Shown here: positions 1 to 11,119 of the stretch, piece by piece
How positions within the stretch are numbered: position 1 is the stretch's first letter
Layout of the letters: each line of letters opens with the position of its first letter
Source: Actinomycetota bacterium
GTDB taxonomy: Bacteria; Actinomycetota; Humimicrobiia; Hakubellales; JAMDDV01
Direction of reading: 5' to 3'
Assembly: GCA_023488455.1 (NCBI GenBank)
Contig: JAMDDV010000007.1
Coordinates: forward strand, 1-28,352
Length of the DNA: 28,352 nt
Made by a program: the position numbers and the translations under genes
The notes under the pieces: generated by a model
What the model was told of the DNA's origin: nothing
Seen by the model: only the letters and a program-made list of their open reading frames with translations
Databases searched by the model: none

Positions 1-1
1 G

Positions 2-1432
2 GGTACCTTCAGGGTGAAGGGAGAGAATCTTGATATTTTCCCAGCGTATGAAGACTACGGTTTCAGAATAGCATATTTCGGGGATGATGTGGATCAGATT
101 TTTAAAATGGATCCTCTGACCGGTGAAGTACTGGAAAAGAGGGATGACCTCATAATATCACCTGCAACTCATTTCATAACCTCAGATGAGAACCTCGGAC
201 TTGCTATAAGGGATATTGAAATTGAGCTTGAGCAGAGGCTTGAAGAACTGAAGAAGGAGGGGAAGCTGCTGGAAGCCCAGCGGCTCGAGATGCGGACGAA
301 TTATGATCTTGAGATGCTGCGAGAGATCGGATATTGCAAAGGCATTGAAAATTACTCACGACACCTCTCGCGAAAAAAACCAGGTGAGACGCCAAGCACT
401 CTTTTTGATTACTTTGAAGGAGAATTTTTAACGTTGATAGATGAGTCGCATATCTCCATACCGCAGATAATAGGGATGTATGAGGGCGACAGATCGAGGA
501 AGCAGACACTCGTTGACTACGGATTTCGATTACCCTCCGCACTTGATAACAGGCCGCTGAAATTTGATGAGTTTCTTGCTAAGGTCAACAACATCATGTT
601 TGTCAGCGCAACGCCCGGAGATTTTGAACTGAACAAAAGCCAGCAGGTAGTTGAACAGATAATAAGGCCAACCGGCCTTATAGACCCACTGGTCGTGGTG
701 AGACCAACGAAGGGACAGATTGATGACCTTTATGATGAAATAGTCAAGAGGGTTGACCGCAATGAAAGGATACTCGTGACTACTTTGACGAAGAAGATGG
801 CCGAGGATCTGACCGAGTACTTCATTGAGCTCGGCGTAAAGGCCAGGTACATGCATTCCGAGATCGATGCGATGCAGAGAATTGAGATCATAAGAGGCCT
901 GCGAAGTGGAGATTTTGATGTGCTTGTTGGGATTAATCTCTTAAGGGAAGGGCTCGACCTTCCAGAGGTATCACTTGTGGCGATCCTGGATGCGGATAAG
1001 GAGGGCTATCTCAGGTCTGCGCGTTCCCTGGTTCAGACCATCGGCCGTGCCGCGAGAAATATAAATGGAGAGGTGATCATGTATGCAGATAAGATCACGG
1101 AGTCGATGAACAGAGCTATAAGTGAAACAAATAGGAGAAGGAAGATTCAATCCGAACATAATGAGTTACATGGAATTGAGCCAAGGTCCATTTCCAAGAA
1201 GATATCCGATCTGCTCATGGCAACGCGCGTAGGGGAGATGCAGGAGAGATATGGCAAGAGCAAAAAACATAGAAAGCACAAGTTTGAATTTAAATTTGAC
1301 AACAAAGAGCTCCCAGGCTTGATCCAGGCACTTGAGGATGAGATGCGCACAGCTGCTGATGAACTGAGGTTTGAATATGCTGCGCAGCTCAGGGATAGGA
1401 TAAGGGAGTTAAAAGGGCTTCCGTTGAGGTAA
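2..1432 (+). CDS. uvrB: UvrABC excinuclease subunit B, C-terminal part (5' end outside window)
   Basis: DNA-damage-verifying helicase-like subunit of nucleotide excision repair; it receives DNA from UvrA and recruits UvrC. The reading frame is open from base 2, and the residues before the first GTG ([17 protein letters not shown]) match the conserved UvrB stretch RGTFRVRGD..EIFPA, so the gene continues upstream and about 476 residues are visible. Seen in order: the middle domain, the SAT motif region ([11 protein letters not shown]), helicase motifs IV-VI ([61 protein letters not shown]), a basic linker (KSKKHRKHK) and a C-terminal UVR domain ([20 protein letters not shown]) for UvrC contact. 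Walker A would lie upstream of the window. The stop TAA directly abuts the uvrA ATG, so the two are almost certainly cotranscribed. Family identity is certain. Confidence 0.97.
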   Translation, partial: GTFRVKGENLDIFPAYEDYGFRIAYFGDDVDQIFKMDPLTGEVLEKRDDLIISPATHFITSDENLGLAIRDIEIELEQRLEELKKEGKLLEAQRLEMRTNYDLEMLREIGYCKGIENYSRHLSRKKPGETPSTLFDYFEGEFLTLIDESHISIPQIIGMYEGDRSRKQTLVDYGFRLPSALDNRPLKFDEFLAKVNNIMFVSATPGDFELNKSQQVVEQIIRPTGLIDPLVVVRPTKGQIDDLYDEIVKRVDRNERILVTTLTKKMAEDLTEYFIELGVKARYMHSEIDAMQRIEIIRGLRSGDFDVLVGINLLREGLDLPEVSLVAILDADKEGYLRSARSLVQTIGRAARNINGEVIMYADKITESMNRAISETNRRRKIQSEHNELHGIEPRSISKKISDLLMATRVGEMQERYGKSKKHRKHKFEFKFDNKELPGLIQALEDEMRTAADELRFEYAAQLRDRIRELKGLPLR

Positions 1433-4252
1433 ATGCAGGATTATATAGTTATACGGGGTGCAAGGGAGCACAACCTTAAGAACATCAATCTGGAGATACC
1501 GCGCAATAAGCTGGTCGTTATGACCGGCATAAGCGGTTCGGGCAAGTCGTCGCTTGCTTTCGATACCATCTATGCCGAGGGACAGCGTAGGTATGTTGAA
1601 TCGCTATCAGCTTATGCCAGGCAGTTTTTGGGGCAGATGGAGAAACCTGACGTGGATTACATTGGGGGACTATCGCCTGCCATTTCGATTGACCAGAAGG
1701 GAGCATCAAAAAATCCACGCTCAACTGTCGGGACGATGACCGAGATATATGATTACCTGAGGGTTCTCTATGCCAGGATAGGAAAGCCGCACTGCTATAT
1801 TTGTGGGAAACAGATAACTCGTCAGTCAGCCTCTCAAATAATAGAAAAACTGAACTCTATTCCATTGAATACCAGGGTTATGATAACTGCTCCGCTTGTA
1901 CGCTCACGTAAGGGCGAGTTTAAAAATTTATTTGAGGATCTGAAAAGGCAGGGTTATTCAAGGGTCATCGTCGATGGAGAGATAAGGCATCTGGAAGAAG
2001 AGATCAATCTTGATAAAAACTTCAAGCACGATATCGAGCTTTTGATCGATAGGATAGTTATCGGTGAGAGGTCAAAACAGAGGCTTGCAGATTCCGTTGA
2101 AACAGCTATTAAGGCTGGAGGCGGGCTTATCTACGCAAAACTGGATGACGGTGAGGATCTTAAGTTCTCTGAGGAGTTTGCATGTCCTGACTGCGGAGTT
2201 AGCATTGAGGAGATAACCCCACGGATGTTTTCTTTCAATAGTCCGCAGGGTGCTTGCCAGACCTGTCACGGTCTTGGGTATAGATTTGAGGTTGATCCAG
2301 AGCTGGCGGTGCCAAATGATGAGTTAAGCCTGATCGAGGGAGCCATTGCTCCATGGGTCTCTACGAGCACAGATTTCACCATGCAGCTGCTCCGTGCGCT
2401 TGCTTCAAAGTATAATTTTTCGCTTAACACGCCGTTCAAACAGCTCAGTCCTCAGGCACAAAATATAATTTTGTACGGGACTGGGGGTGAGCCTCTGAGG
2501 ATTGGCTATACCGATTCGATGGGCAATCACAGGGAGTTCATGATGAGCTATGAGGGGATCATTCCAAATTTAAACAGGCGATATAGGGAAACCGACTCAG
2601 AATATGCCCGAATGAAAATTGAGGAGTTCATGAGCACGAGGCCATGTCCAAAATGCGAAGGAAAAAGGTTGCGACCGGAGATATTGGGGGTAAAGATAGA
2701 AAGTCTTTCCATTTATGATTTCACGACGCTCACTGTGAAAAGAGCACTTGAGTTCATAAATGACCTGAATCTTACGGAGAGAGAACTTCTTATAGCCTCA
2801 CAGGTGCTGAAGGAGATACGCGAAAGACTTGGATTTTTGAGTTTTGTTGGTCTTGAATACATCACCCTGGACAGGGTGACCGGCACACTTGCCGGGGGTG
2901 AAGCGCAACGGATAAGACTTGCGACGCAGATAGGATCAGGACTGGTAGGTGTCCTTTATATCCTTGATGAACCGAGCATTGGGCTGCACCAGCGTGATAA
3001 CAGGAGGTTGCTTAACATGCTTAAACAGCTCAGAGACCTGGGCAATACTCTGATAGTAATTGAGCACGATGAGGAGACCATAAGGGAGGCCGATTTCATA
3101 GTTGATATTGGACCCGGAGCTGGTCGTCAGGGTGGTTATATTGTTGCTACGGGCAGCATCGGGGATATTATGGAAAATCCCAGCTCGGTGACCGGAAAGT
3201 ATCTTTCAGGTGAGTTAAAAATTGAGGTCCCCAGTACAAGGAGGAGCGGTAACGGGAATGTAATTAAGATCATCGGTGCATCCGAGCACAATCTTAAGAA
3301 TATCGATGTTGAGATACCGCTTGGAAAGTTTGTAGTCGTCACCGGAGTATCGGGCTCTGGTAAGAGCACGCTCATCGATGAGATACTGTATAGAAAGCTG
3401 GCAAATGTTATATATAAAAGCAAGACCAGGCCAGGAAGACATATTAATATCAAAGGTGTTGAAAATATAGATAAGGTGATCGAAATAGACCAATCTCCTA
3501 TTGGCAGGACACCAAGATCAAATCCTGCTACCTACACGGGGACGTTCACTTTTATAAGGGATGTCTTTGCAAAGACACCCGCCGCCAGGATGAGGGGATA
3601 TAAACCTGGCAGGTTTTCGTTTAACGTCAAAGGAGGCAGATGCGAGGCCTGTTTTGGCGAGGGAACGTTGAAGATTGAGATGCTCTTTCTTCCAGATGTT
3701 TATGTACCATGTGAGGTCTGTAAAGGGAAGAGGTATAACAGAGAGACGCTCGAGATAGAGTACAAAGGCAGGAATATCTATGAAGTCCTTGAGATGACCG
3801 TTGATGAGGCAGTTGAGTTTTTTGCAAACATTCCACCAATAAAGCGCAAGTTGAAGCTACTTCAGGATGTCGGTCTCGGCTATGTAAAGCTTGGGCAGAG
3901 CGCGCCTACACTCTCGGGAGGGGAGGCACAGCGTGTAAAACTATCGGCTGAGTTATCGAAAAAGAGCACCGGCAGGACGATGTATCTTCTTGATGAGCCG
4001 ACCACAGGGCTGCATTTTGACGATATAAAGAAGTTGCTCAATATACTTAACCGTCTTGTTGACTCGGGGAATACTGTGCTTATAATCGAGCACAACCTAG
4101 ATGTTATAAAAACATCTGATCATATTATCGATCTGGGACCTGAGGGCGGTGATGAGGGAGGATTTGTAGTGGCTACCGGAACGCCCGAGGAGGTCGCCAA
4201 GAACACGTCTTCGTACACTGGAAAATATCTATCATGTTGGTTTCGGAAGTAA
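1433..4252 (+). CDS. uvrA: UvrABC excinuclease ATPase subunit A
   Basis: Damage-recognition ABC ATPase of nucleotide excision repair that loads UvrB onto lesions. It has 939 residues, the usual length. The first Walker A is GISGSGKS at about residues 32-39. The first zinc module has CPDC at 251-254 and CQTC at 275-278. The first ABC signature is LAGGEAQR near 485, followed by LDEPSIGLH. The second Walker A GVSGSGKS is near 636, the second zinc module CEAC...CEVC spans about 737-763, and the second signature LSGGEAQR with LDEPTTGLH is near 827. The ATG follows the uvrB stop with no spacer, and the 3' end overlaps uvrC by 19 bp in another frame, which points to translational coupling along uvrBAC. 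The last residues (SCWFRK) are a short unusual tail that lies inside the overlap. No key residue is missing. Confidence 0.98.
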   Translation: MQDYIVIRGAREHNLKNINLEIPRNKLVVMTGISGSGKSSLAFDTIYAEGQRRYVESLSAYARQFLGQMEKPDVDYIGGLSPAISIDQKGASKNPRSTVGTMTEIYDYLRVLYARIGKPHCYICGKQITRQSASQIIEKLNSIPLNTRVMITAPLVRSRKGEFKNLFEDLKRQGYSRVIVDGEIRHLEEEINLDKNFKHDIELLIDRIVIGERSKQRLADSVETAIKAGGGLIYAKLDDGEDLKFSEEFACPDCGVSIEEITPRMFSFNSPQGACQTCHGLGYRFEVDPELAVPNDELSLIEGAIAPWVSTSTDFTMQLLRALASKYNFSLNTPFKQLSPQAQNIILYGTGGEPLRIGYTDSMGNHREFMMSYEGIIPNLNRRYRETDSEYARMKIEEFMSTRPCPKCEGKRLRPEILGVKIESLSIYDFTTLTVKRALEFINDLNLTERELLIASQVLKEIRERLGFLSFVGLEYITLDRVTGTLAGGEAQRIRLATQIGSGLVGVLYILDEPSIGLHQRDNRRLLNMLKQLRDLGNTLIVIEHDEETIREADFIVDIGPGAGRQGGYIVATGSIGDIMENPSSVTGKYLSGELKIEVPSTRRSGNGNVIKIIGASEHNLKNIDVEIPLGKFVVVTGVSGSGKSTLIDEILYRKLANVIYKSKTRPGRHINIKGVENIDKVIEIDQSPIGRTPRSNPATYTGTFTFIRDVFAKTPAARMRGYKPGRFSFNVKGGRCEACFGEGTLKIEMLFLPDVYVPCEVCKGKRYNRETLEIEYKGRNIYEVLEMTVDEAVEFFANIPPIKRKLKLLQDVGLGYVKLGQSAPTLSGGEAQRVKLSAELSKKSTGRTMYLLDEPTTGLHFDDIKKLLNILNRLVDSGNTVLIIEHNLDVIKTSDHIIDLGPEGGDEGGFVVATGTPEEVAKNTSSYTGKYLSCWFRK

Positions 4253-6066
4253 AAGAGAAAGTTAACCTGATGCCCTCTGGTCCTGGGGTCTATATATTCA
4301 AGGATTTAAATGAAGTTCCCATCTATATCGGAAAAGCAAAATCGATAAAAAAACGGGTAATGAGCTATTTTCAGGATTCAAGAACACTACTGCCGGATAA
4401 ACAGGCGATGTTAGGGTCCGCCAGTTCGCTCGATTTCCTGGAGACCGATAATGAGGTAGAAGCTCTGCTTGCGGAGTTCAACCTTATTAAGAAGCACCGC
4501 CCAAAGTTTAACGTTAGCCTGAGGGATGATAAGAAATATCCGTACATTGCGATCACAGCTGACGAGGATTTTCCAAGGGTGATATTCACGCGCGATCTTA
4601 ATATATCAGGTGCAAGATATTTTGGACCGTTTACCTCTGCCAAGACACTGAGAAAGACGATCGAATCTTTAAGGAAGATATTTCCGATACGGACATGTGC
4701 CGGTAAGACTCCCGGAAAGGGAACGGGGAGGCCGTGCCTTAACTTTCATATCGGCATGTGCCATGCTCCCTGTATCGGAAATATAAGCAAGAGTGAATAC
4801 GCAATGATCGTTTCACAGATAATGCTTTTTTTGAAGGGAAGACATAAAGAGCTGTTCATTGAGCTCGAAAAGCGGATGAAAGATTATTCATTAAAGCAGG
4901 AGTATGAGAGGGCAGCAAAGATCAGAGATCGGATAGCCGCCCTGAAGTCCGTTCTTGGTGATCAGAAGGTGTACCAGATGGAAGGTGACTTCGATTCTGT
5001 TGCTATCTTCATGGGCGATGATGTTGCCTGTGCCGAGGTCTTCAAGTTCAGATATGGCAAGATTTCCTTGCGCGACAGCTTTTTCCTCGAAATATTCAGG
5101 GAAGCTGGAATTGAAACATGTCTTCAGTATTTCATAAAGGCATATTATCAAAGTGCGGTTTTTATCCCACCTTTCATCTATATAGAACAAGAAGTTGAGG
5201 ATCAGGCCTTTCTGGAACAGTGGCTCTCATCAGAAAAGGGCACAAAGGTTTCGTTAATCGTGCCCAAGAGAGGTGAGAAGAAAAGGATTATCGAACTTGT
5301 CAAGAAAAACGCGAGAAGCAATCTTGAATTAGAGGTACAGAAGAGAAACCTGGGTGGTGCAGTCGATATGAAACCACTTGAAGAGCTAAAAAGGTCATTG
5401 TCGATGGAGATAGTGCCAAGGCGGATCGAATGTTACGACATCTCCAATATTTCTGGAACCAGTGCAGTAGGTTCAATGGTTGTATTTATAGATGGAAAAG
5501 CAAGTAGATCTTATTACCGAAAGTTTAAGATAAGGTCTGTCTCTGGACAGGATGATTTCGCGATGCTCGCGGAGGTGATCGAGCGCCGCTTTAGCAGGCT
5601 ACTTGATGGTGCTGCTGTTAACGGCTTTGGATATATCCCTGACCTTGTAATGGTAGACGGTGGCAAGGGACAGGTGAGCGTGGTTAAGCAGAAGTTAATT
5701 GAGATTGGGTGGGGTGATATAAACGTGATAGGTATTGTCAAGAAGTTTGAGGAGATATATAAGGATGAGGGGCTGGAGCTGGCCGATCTAGCCAGGAATT
5801 CTGATGCCTTGAAACTATTGATAAAGGTCAGGAACGAAGCCCACAGGTTTGCGGTCACCTATCACAAGAAAGTCAGAACAGAAGTGATGCTTGAATCAAC
5901 TATTGAGGCCATTCCTGGGATTGGCAAGGTAAAGAGGATGATATTGATTGAGAAGTTCAATACCCACCAGGCTATTAGACAGGCAAGCCTTGATGAACTT
6001 CTATCAATAAAAGGAATAAATAAAAAGGATGCAGAGGACATATATAATTTCTTCCACAGGTTTTAA
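4234..6066 (+). CDS. uvrC: UvrABC excinuclease nuclease subunit C
   Basis: Dual-incision nuclease of nucleotide excision repair, cutting 3' and 5' of the lesion bound by UvrB. It has 610 residues, normal for the family. The N-terminal GIY-YIG nuclease domain shows GPGVYIFKD and [13 protein letters not shown] (about 17-45). A cysteine-containing stretch follows (C at 159, 169, 176 and 180), then a UVR domain near 210-240 ([16 protein letters not shown]) that matches the UVR of UvrB. The RNase H-like 5' nuclease domain includes [10 protein letters not shown] (Asp near 402) and a VDGGKGQ motif. The C terminus carries tandem helix-hairpin-helix elements (IPGIGKVKR and [12 protein letters not shown]). 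The ATG at 4234 lies inside the end of uvrA; it gives the expected N terminus with the conserved PGVY about 17 residues in. Its product would act with the two genes upstream. Confidence 0.98.
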   Translation: MLVSEVKEKVNLMPSGPGVYIFKDLNEVPIYIGKAKSIKKRVMSYFQDSRTLLPDKQAMLGSASSLDFLETDNEVEALLAEFNLIKKHRPKFNVSLRDDKKYPYIAITADEDFPRVIFTRDLNISGARYFGPFTSAKTLRKTIESLRKIFPIRTCAGKTPGKGTGRPCLNFHIGMCHAPCIGNISKSEYAMIVSQIMLFLKGRHKELFIELEKRMKDYSLKQEYERAAKIRDRIAALKSVLGDQKVYQMEGDFDSVAIFMGDDVACAEVFKFRYGKISLRDSFFLEIFREAGIETCLQYFIKAYYQSAVFIPPFIYIEQEVEDQAFLEQWLSSEKGTKVSLIVPKRGEKKRIIELVKKNARSNLELEVQKRNLGGAVDMKPLEELKRSLSMEIVPRRIECYDISNISGTSAVGSMVVFIDGKASRSYYRKFKIRSVSGQDDFAMLAEVIERRFSRLLDGAAVNGFGYIPDLVMVDGGKGQVSVVKQKLIEIGWGDINVIGIVKKFEEIYKDEGLELADLARNSDALKLLIKVRNEAHRFAVTYHKKVRTEVMLESTIEAIPGIGKVKRMILIEKFNTHQAIRQASLDELLSIKGINKKDAEDIYNFFHRF

Positions 6067-6088
6067 GTATATTTAAAAGGGTTATAAT
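6061..6088 (+). promoter_or_regulatory. possible promoter for rapZ-whiA
   Basis: In the 48-bp gap between uvrC and rapZ there is an exact TATAAT at 6083-6088. A poor -35 candidate (TTTTAA, 6061-6066) lies 16 bp upstream. A transcript starting about 7 bp downstream would still include the rapZ SD at 6101-6106. Only the -10 is convincing, so rapZ may equally be read through from uvrC. Confidence 0.3.
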
Positions 6089-6114
6089 TTCGTATATATC
6101 GAGAGGATTGTTAT

Positions 6115-7014
6115 TTGACAAGAGGTAAGGATTTAAAGAAAAGAGAAGACCTGCAGCTGATAATCCTGACCGGCTTATCAGGAGCTGGTAAAAGTGAGGC
6201 GATCAGGTATTTTGAGGATGCCGGTTTCTTTTGCATTGATAACCTGCCAGCATCTCTGATCTATAACCTGGGCTCTACTTTTTTTAAGGAGACAAAGAAT
6301 AAAAAAATCGCCATTGTAATTGATGCAAGAGGGAGCGATTTCTTCGACCACCTTTTTGAGGGACTGATGTCGCTGAAGAAGGAAAGCATTGATTATCAGG
6401 TCGTCTTTCTTGAGGCTTCGGATGATATCCTCATTAAAAGATTTAAAGAGACCAGGAGAAGACATCCCTTAAGTCATACCGGCAGGATTTTGAATGCCAT
6501 CGAGAAGGAAAGGAGCAGGCTTCAGCCGCTGCGTGACATAGCTGATATTATAATAGATACTTCCAATATAACCACCCGTGATCTGCATGAAAAGTTAGCT
6601 GATACCGTGCTTGCTGATAGAAAAGGCAAAAAGCTGCAGATTTCGGTCGTTTCTTTTGGATACAGATACGGAGTGCCAACCGATGCTGATATTGTTCTGG
6701 ATGTAAGGTTTATTACAAACCCTTATTATCTTCCTGATCTGAAGAATCTTGATGGCAGGACAGCAAGGATTTCGGAGTTTGTGCTGGAGAAGCCAGAGGC
6801 CAGAAAATTTCTGGATCTCCTTACAAAGATGGCGAGATTTCTGATACCGCAGTATGAGAAGGAAGGGAAGAGCTATCTGGTCATTGCTATCGGGTGTACC
6901 GGTGGTAAGCACAGATCGGTTGTCATCTCGGAGGAGATCGTGAAGATGCTTGAGAAGATGGGTTATATCCCAACACTTTTGCATCGTGATTTAGAGAGAA
7001 ATGGCGCGAAATAA
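6115..7014 (+). CDS. rapZ: RapZ / YvcJ-family nucleotide-binding regulator
   Basis: P-loop protein of the RapZ/YvcJ family. In Gammaproteobacteria it is an RNase adaptor controlling glucosamine-6-phosphate synthase; in Gram-positives it binds and hydrolyses nucleotides and its role is less defined. It has 299 residues, near the usual 285-300. Seen: Walker A GLSGAGKS at 20-27, the typical CIDNLP after it, VIDARGSDFF, FLEASDDILIKRFKETRRRHPL, and the C-terminal signature IGCTGGKHRSV followed by HRDLERN. The TTG start at 6115 is supported by GAGAGG (6101-6106) eight bases upstream; no in-frame ATG gives a better N terminus. It sits between uvrC and whiA as in Gram-positive genomes, but the gene that normally follows it (yvcK) is not there. 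Confidence 0.95.
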   Translation: MTRGKDLKKREDLQLIILTGLSGAGKSEAIRYFEDAGFFCIDNLPASLIYNLGSTFFKETKNKKIAIVIDARGSDFFDHLFEGLMSLKKESIDYQVVFLEASDDILIKRFKETRRRHPLSHTGRILNAIEKERSRLQPLRDIADIIIDTSNITTRDLHEKLADTVLADRKGKKLQISVVSFGYRYGVPTDADIVLDVRFITNPYYLPDLKNLDGRTARISEFVLEKPEARKFLDLLTKMARFLIPQYEKEGKSYLVIAIGCTGGKHRSVVISEEIVKMLEKMGYIPTLLHRDLERNGAK

Positions 7015-7087
7015 CCACATTGAGATCGTGCGGCATGATCCCATGAAAGTGGTAAATTCGATTAAACGACATTTTGGTTTGAAATGA
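7001..7087 (+). CDS. 28-codon ORF in the yvcK slot, possible yvcK deletion remnant
   Basis: ATG at 7001 to TGA at 7087 encodes 28 residues (begins MARNNHIEIVRHDPMK, ends IKRHFGLK). It overlaps the rapZ end by 14 bp and shares an ATGA with the whiA start, the coupling expected of a real cistron. The SD is weak (AGAGAG just before the ATG). In most Gram-positives a roughly 300-residue YvcK/GlmR gene lies here. The HDPMKVV stretch reminds me of the C-terminal end of YvcK-type proteins, so an internal deletion that fused start and end is conceivable; this rests on memory, not on an alignment. It may also be a coupling ORF or chance. Confidence 0.35.
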   Translation: MARNNHIEIVRHDPMKVVNSIKRHFGLK

Positions 7088-8007
7088 ATGAATTTGAGAA
7101 TGATGTGAAGTCAGATATAACCAGGTCCATGATCCCCAAAGCGTGCTGCCGCAGAGCTCTGCTCTCCGGGATGCTGTGGGGGGTGAGATCGTCTGATAGG
7201 ATGTTCTTTGAGGATAACTATTGTTCGATCGGTTTTGATAATGCTCCGTCTTTGAAACTTCTGTGCCAGGTTATCAGGGGGAGCTATCGTGTTCCGCTAA
7301 CTCCAGGGATCAACAGGAAATCGAAAAAAAACCACTTCACAGTTCATATACAGCGTGCTGATAGATTTAATCAGGCTTTGAACGAAATTGGACTGATAGA
7401 TGAAAGCCTTGAATTTTATAAAGAAGTTCCTGCAAGAATAATAAGGTCAAGCTGCTGCAAAGTCTCTTTTATTAAGGGCGCTTTTTTGAGTGCGGGCTCC
7501 ATAAGGCATCCAAGTAAAGGATATTATGCTGAGTTCAGGGCTTTCAATGAGTCGTTTTTAAGTGGCTTGCAAAAGCTGCTCGAACGTTTTCAGATTACCT
7601 CACACTTCTTTTATGACAGAAGTTTTCCGGTGCTGTATATAAAGGAATCAGATCATATGATATCTTTGTTGTCTCTTCTGGGCGCTCATCATAATCTGTT
7701 GGAAGTAGAGGATATTAAGCTGATTAAGGAGATTAAGAACGAGGTGAATAGGGTAGTTAACTGTGATGCTTACAACACGAAACGCGTTGTAGAAGCAGCG
7801 CAGAGACAAATTTCGGTTATCAACAAGGTAGAGAAGAGCATCGGCCTGCACAATCTGTCGCGGAGCATTCAGGAAGTTGCCAGGTTGAGGCTTGATCATC
7901 CCATGGCGTCGTTAAGCGAACTCTCGCGCTTCACAAAAAACAGGGTTTCGAAGTCCGTGATAAATCACAGGTTCAAGCAGCTTAAAAGGATTATTGGTAA
8001 CAAATAA
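7084..8007 (+). CDS. whiA: WhiA sporulation/division regulator
   Basis: DNA-binding protein of the WhiA family, with an N-terminal domain related to LAGLIDADG homing endonucleases but without nuclease function, and a C-terminal helix-turn-helix. In Streptomyces it activates sporulation septation genes with WhiB; in Bacillus it affects division and chromosome segregation. It has 307 residues, typical. The opening (VKSDITRSMIPKACCRRALLSG) is the usual WhiA start. LAGLIDADG-like segments are visible around residues 28-75 and at FIKGAFLSAGSI (near 130). The CDAYNTKRVVEAAQRQ region and the terminal HTH (ASLSELSRFTKNRVSKSVIN, about 275-295) are clear. The ATG at 7084 overlaps the stop of the small upstream ORF, so translation is probably coupled. 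Nothing indicates loss of DNA binding. Confidence 0.95.
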   Translation: MNEFENDVKSDITRSMIPKACCRRALLSGMLWGVRSSDRMFFEDNYCSIGFDNAPSLKLLCQVIRGSYRVPLTPGINRKSKKNHFTVHIQRADRFNQALNEIGLIDESLEFYKEVPARIIRSSCCKVSFIKGAFLSAGSIRHPSKGYYAEFRAFNESFLSGLQKLLERFQITSHFFYDRSFPVLYIKESDHMISLLSLLGAHHNLLEVEDIKLIKEIKNEVNRVVNCDAYNTKRVVEAAQRQISVINKVEKSIGLHNLSRSIQEVARLRLDHPMASLSELSRFTKNRVSKSVINHRFKQLKRIIGNK

Positions 8008-8030
8008 TGTAACAAACTGTTCCAACCTGA

Positions 8031-8058
8031 TTGCAATTTTTTTTTAATAAGATAATAT
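8031..8058 (+). promoter_or_regulatory. candidate promoter of the glycolytic genes
   Basis: The 87-bp whiA-gap gap is AT-rich. TTGCAA (8031-8036) lies 16 bp from TAATAT (8053-8058), a plausible sigma-A type pair, followed by the strong gap SD. A run of nine T overlaps the spacer, but I find no stable hairpin before it, so I do not call a terminator. The gap also has no recognisable CggR-type operator. Confidence 0.35.
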
Positions 8059-8064
8059 TAATAG

Positions 8065-9099
<1,035 letters not shown>

Positions 9100-9134
9100 G
9101 GCTATAAATCTAATTCTAAGCATGGGGACTTTTG

Positions 9135-10322
9135 ATGAATAAAAAATCGATAAGGGATGTTGACGTAAAAGGCAGGAAGGTGCTACTGCGGGTTGATTAC
9201 AACGTACCACTTGATGAGTCGCTGAAGATTACGGACGATACCCGGATTGTAAAATCTCTTCCAACCATAAAATATTTAATTGAGAGCAGTGCTAAAGTGA
9301 TTTTGATGTCTCATCTTGGCCGGCCTAAAGGTCAGGTCATAGATAAGTACAGGCTCGACCCGGTAGCTAAGAGACTTGGTGAACTTATTGGCAAGAATGT
9401 GCTCAAGCTGAATGAGATTTATTCTGAGGAAGTGCTCAAAGCTGTAAATAACCTGGCTGATGGTGAGGTCATGATGATCGATAACCTGCGATTTGATTCG
9501 CGTGAGGAGAAAAACGATCCTGAATTTTCCAGGATGCTGGCCTCCCTTGGTGATATCTATGTTGATGATGCTTTCGGCGCAGCACACCGTGCTCATGCTT
9601 CTGTGGAGGGAGTGACAAGATATCTGCCGGCATACGCAGGATTTCTGATGGAATCGGAGATAAATTCGCTCTATCCACTTCTGGGGTCCCCTGAGAAACC
9701 TTTTATAGCGATCTTGGGAGGCAGTAAGGTCTCTGACAAGCTAAAAGTTATACAAAATCTGCTGGCAAAGGTCGATTCTCTGTTAATAGGTGGTGGTATG
9801 TGCTTTACTTTTCTGAAAGCGGAAGGGTTTGGGGTTGGCAAGTCCATCCTGGAGGAGGATCAGCTCGATTACTGCAGGGATGTCCTTAAAGAGGTTGAAA
9901 ATAAGAAGGTGAAGATACTGCTTCCTGTAGATACGGTAGCTGCGAATAACTTTGCTGCTGATGCGCAGTTCACCACTGTTGGTATTAAGTTCATTAGGAT
10001 AGATTGGATGGGGCTTGATATTGGGCCAAAGACGATCGAACTTTTCAAACAGGAGATAAATGGTGCTAAGACCATCTTCTGGAACGGTCCGATGGGCATC
10101 TTCGAATGGCCGAACTTTGAAGCTGGGACGAAAGCAGTTGCCGAGCTTGTAGCTCAAGCCAAGGCATTTACCGTTGTTGGCGGTGGGGACACGATTGCTG
10201 CTGTTCGTAAGTACGGAGTTGAGGACAAGATCGACCATGTCTCCACCGGTGGTGGGGCTTCGCTTGAGCTATTAGAGGGTCGGGAGCTTCCTGGGATCAC
10301 AGCGCTACTGGATAAAGAATGA
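9135..10322 (+). CDS. pgk: phosphoglycerate kinase
   Basis: Transfers phosphate from 1,3-bisphosphoglycerate to ADP. It has 395 residues, the usual bacterial length. Seen: LLRVDYNVPLDE, SHLGRPKG, LRFDSREEKNDPEF, the substrate-site region VDDAFGAAHRAHAS, LGGSKVSDKL, IGGGMCFTFLKA, the nucleotide-loop FWNGPMGIFEWPNFEAGT, VVGGGDTIAAV and HVSTGGGASLELLEG. I take ATG 9135, with GGGGA at 9124-9128 six bases upstream, rather than the TTG one codon earlier. It lies 35 bp after gap and its stop overlaps or nearly touches tpiA, consistent with one operon. Confidence 0.98.
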   Translation: MNKKSIRDVDVKGRKVLLRVDYNVPLDESLKITDDTRIVKSLPTIKYLIESSAKVILMSHLGRPKGQVIDKYRLDPVAKRLGELIGKNVLKLNEIYSEEVLKAVNNLADGEVMMIDNLRFDSREEKNDPEFSRMLASLGDIYVDDAFGAAHRAHASVEGVTRYLPAYAGFLMESEINSLYPLLGSPEKPFIAILGGSKVSDKLKVIQNLLAKVDSLLIGGGMCFTFLKAEGFGVGKSILEEDQLDYCRDVLKEVENKKVKILLPVDTVAANNFAADAQFTTVGIKFIRIDWMGLDIGPKTIELFKQEINGAKTIFWNGPMGIFEWPNFEAGTKAVAELVAQAKAFTVVGGGDTIAAVRKYGVEDKIDHVSTGGGASLELLEGRELPGITALLDKE

Positions 10323-10339
10323 AAGGTGTATTAATAAAT

Positions 10340-11119
10340 ATGAGAAGACCCATCATCGCCGGTAACTGGAAGATGTTTAAAACTCACATGGAGGCAATAT
10401 CGTTTGTGCAGGATCTATGGCTTCGTGTTTCCGAGGGCAGTAATGTCGAGGTCGTGGTCTGTCCTCCATTCACTGCTTTGAGAAGCGTCATGACGGTCAT
10501 CGACTCGGACAGAATGTCCATAAAACTTGGCGCGCAGGATGTCTTTTATGAGAGCCAGGGTGCATTTACGGGGGAGATCTCTCCACCGATGCTAAAAGCA
10601 GTTAATGTGAACTACTGCATCGTTGGTCATTCTGAGCGAAGAGGATATTTTTTTGAGACCGATGATGTCGTTAATAAAAAGGTGCGCGCAGTTTACGAGT
10701 ATTCGATGACACCAATAATGTGCGTAGGAGAGTCAATAGAGGTTCGTGAGGAGGGTAAGGCGCTCTCTTTTGTTAAGGAACAGGTAAAGAGATGTCTGGA
10801 CGGTCTACCTGTGCAGCTCGTAACAAATATGGTAATCGCTTATGAACCAATCTGGGCAATAGGTACTGGTAAGACTGCCTATCCGAGTGATGCCAATGAG
10901 ATGAACGGTGAGATCAGGCAGACAATATCCTCCCTGTACTCGAGGGAGGTTGCCGATAAGATAAGAATTCAGTACGGCGGGAGCGTTAAGAGCAGCAATA
11001 TAGCTGAAATTATGGCACAACCTGAGGTTGATGGAGCCCTTGTAGGTGGGGCAAGCCTTCAGGTGGATGAGTTTGCCCTTATCGTGAATTATGACAGGAA
11101 GAAACCCAAAGGCACATAG
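10340..11119 (+). CDS. tpiA: triosephosphate isomerase
   Basis: Interconverts dihydroxyacetone phosphate and glyceraldehyde 3-phosphate. The TIM-barrel landmarks are all present: AGNWKMF with the active-site lysine, IVGHSERR with the catalytic His, AYEPIWAIGTGKTA with the catalytic Glu and flexible loop 6, then QYGGSV and the phosphate-binding VGGASL. From ATG 10340 the protein is 259 residues and begins MRRPIIAGNWKM, as in the family; GAAAGGTG at 10321-10328 is the likely SD, with a slightly long spacer. An in-frame ATG at 10319 overlaps the pgk stop and would add seven residues, so it remains an alternative. The stop TAG abuts the gpmI ATG. Confidence 0.97.
   Translation: MRRPIIAGNWKMFKTHMEAISFVQDLWLRVSEGSNVEVVVCPPFTALRSVMTVIDSDRMSIKLGAQDVFYESQGAFTGEISPPMLKAVNVNYCIVGHSERRGYFFETDDVVNKKVRAVYEYSMTPIMCVGESIEVREEGKALSFVKEQVKRCLDGLPVQLVTNMVIAYEPIWAIGTGKTAYPSDANEMNGEIRQTISSLYSREVADKIRIQYGGSVKSSNIAEIMAQPEVDGALVGGASLQVDEFALIVNYDRKKPKGT

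Noticed and set aside
204..542. Minus-strand ORF of 112 codons inside uvrB, and many similar ORFs opposite other genes (for example 11806-12372 and 9783-10238)
   Set aside because: They lie antisense to unmistakable genes, have no recognisable domains or SD and reflect codon structure of the real gene.
8008..8050. T-run (nine T at 8037-8045) after whiA as an intrinsic terminator
   Set aside because: No stable stem precedes it; the best pairing in the preceding bases needs a bulge and few base pairs.
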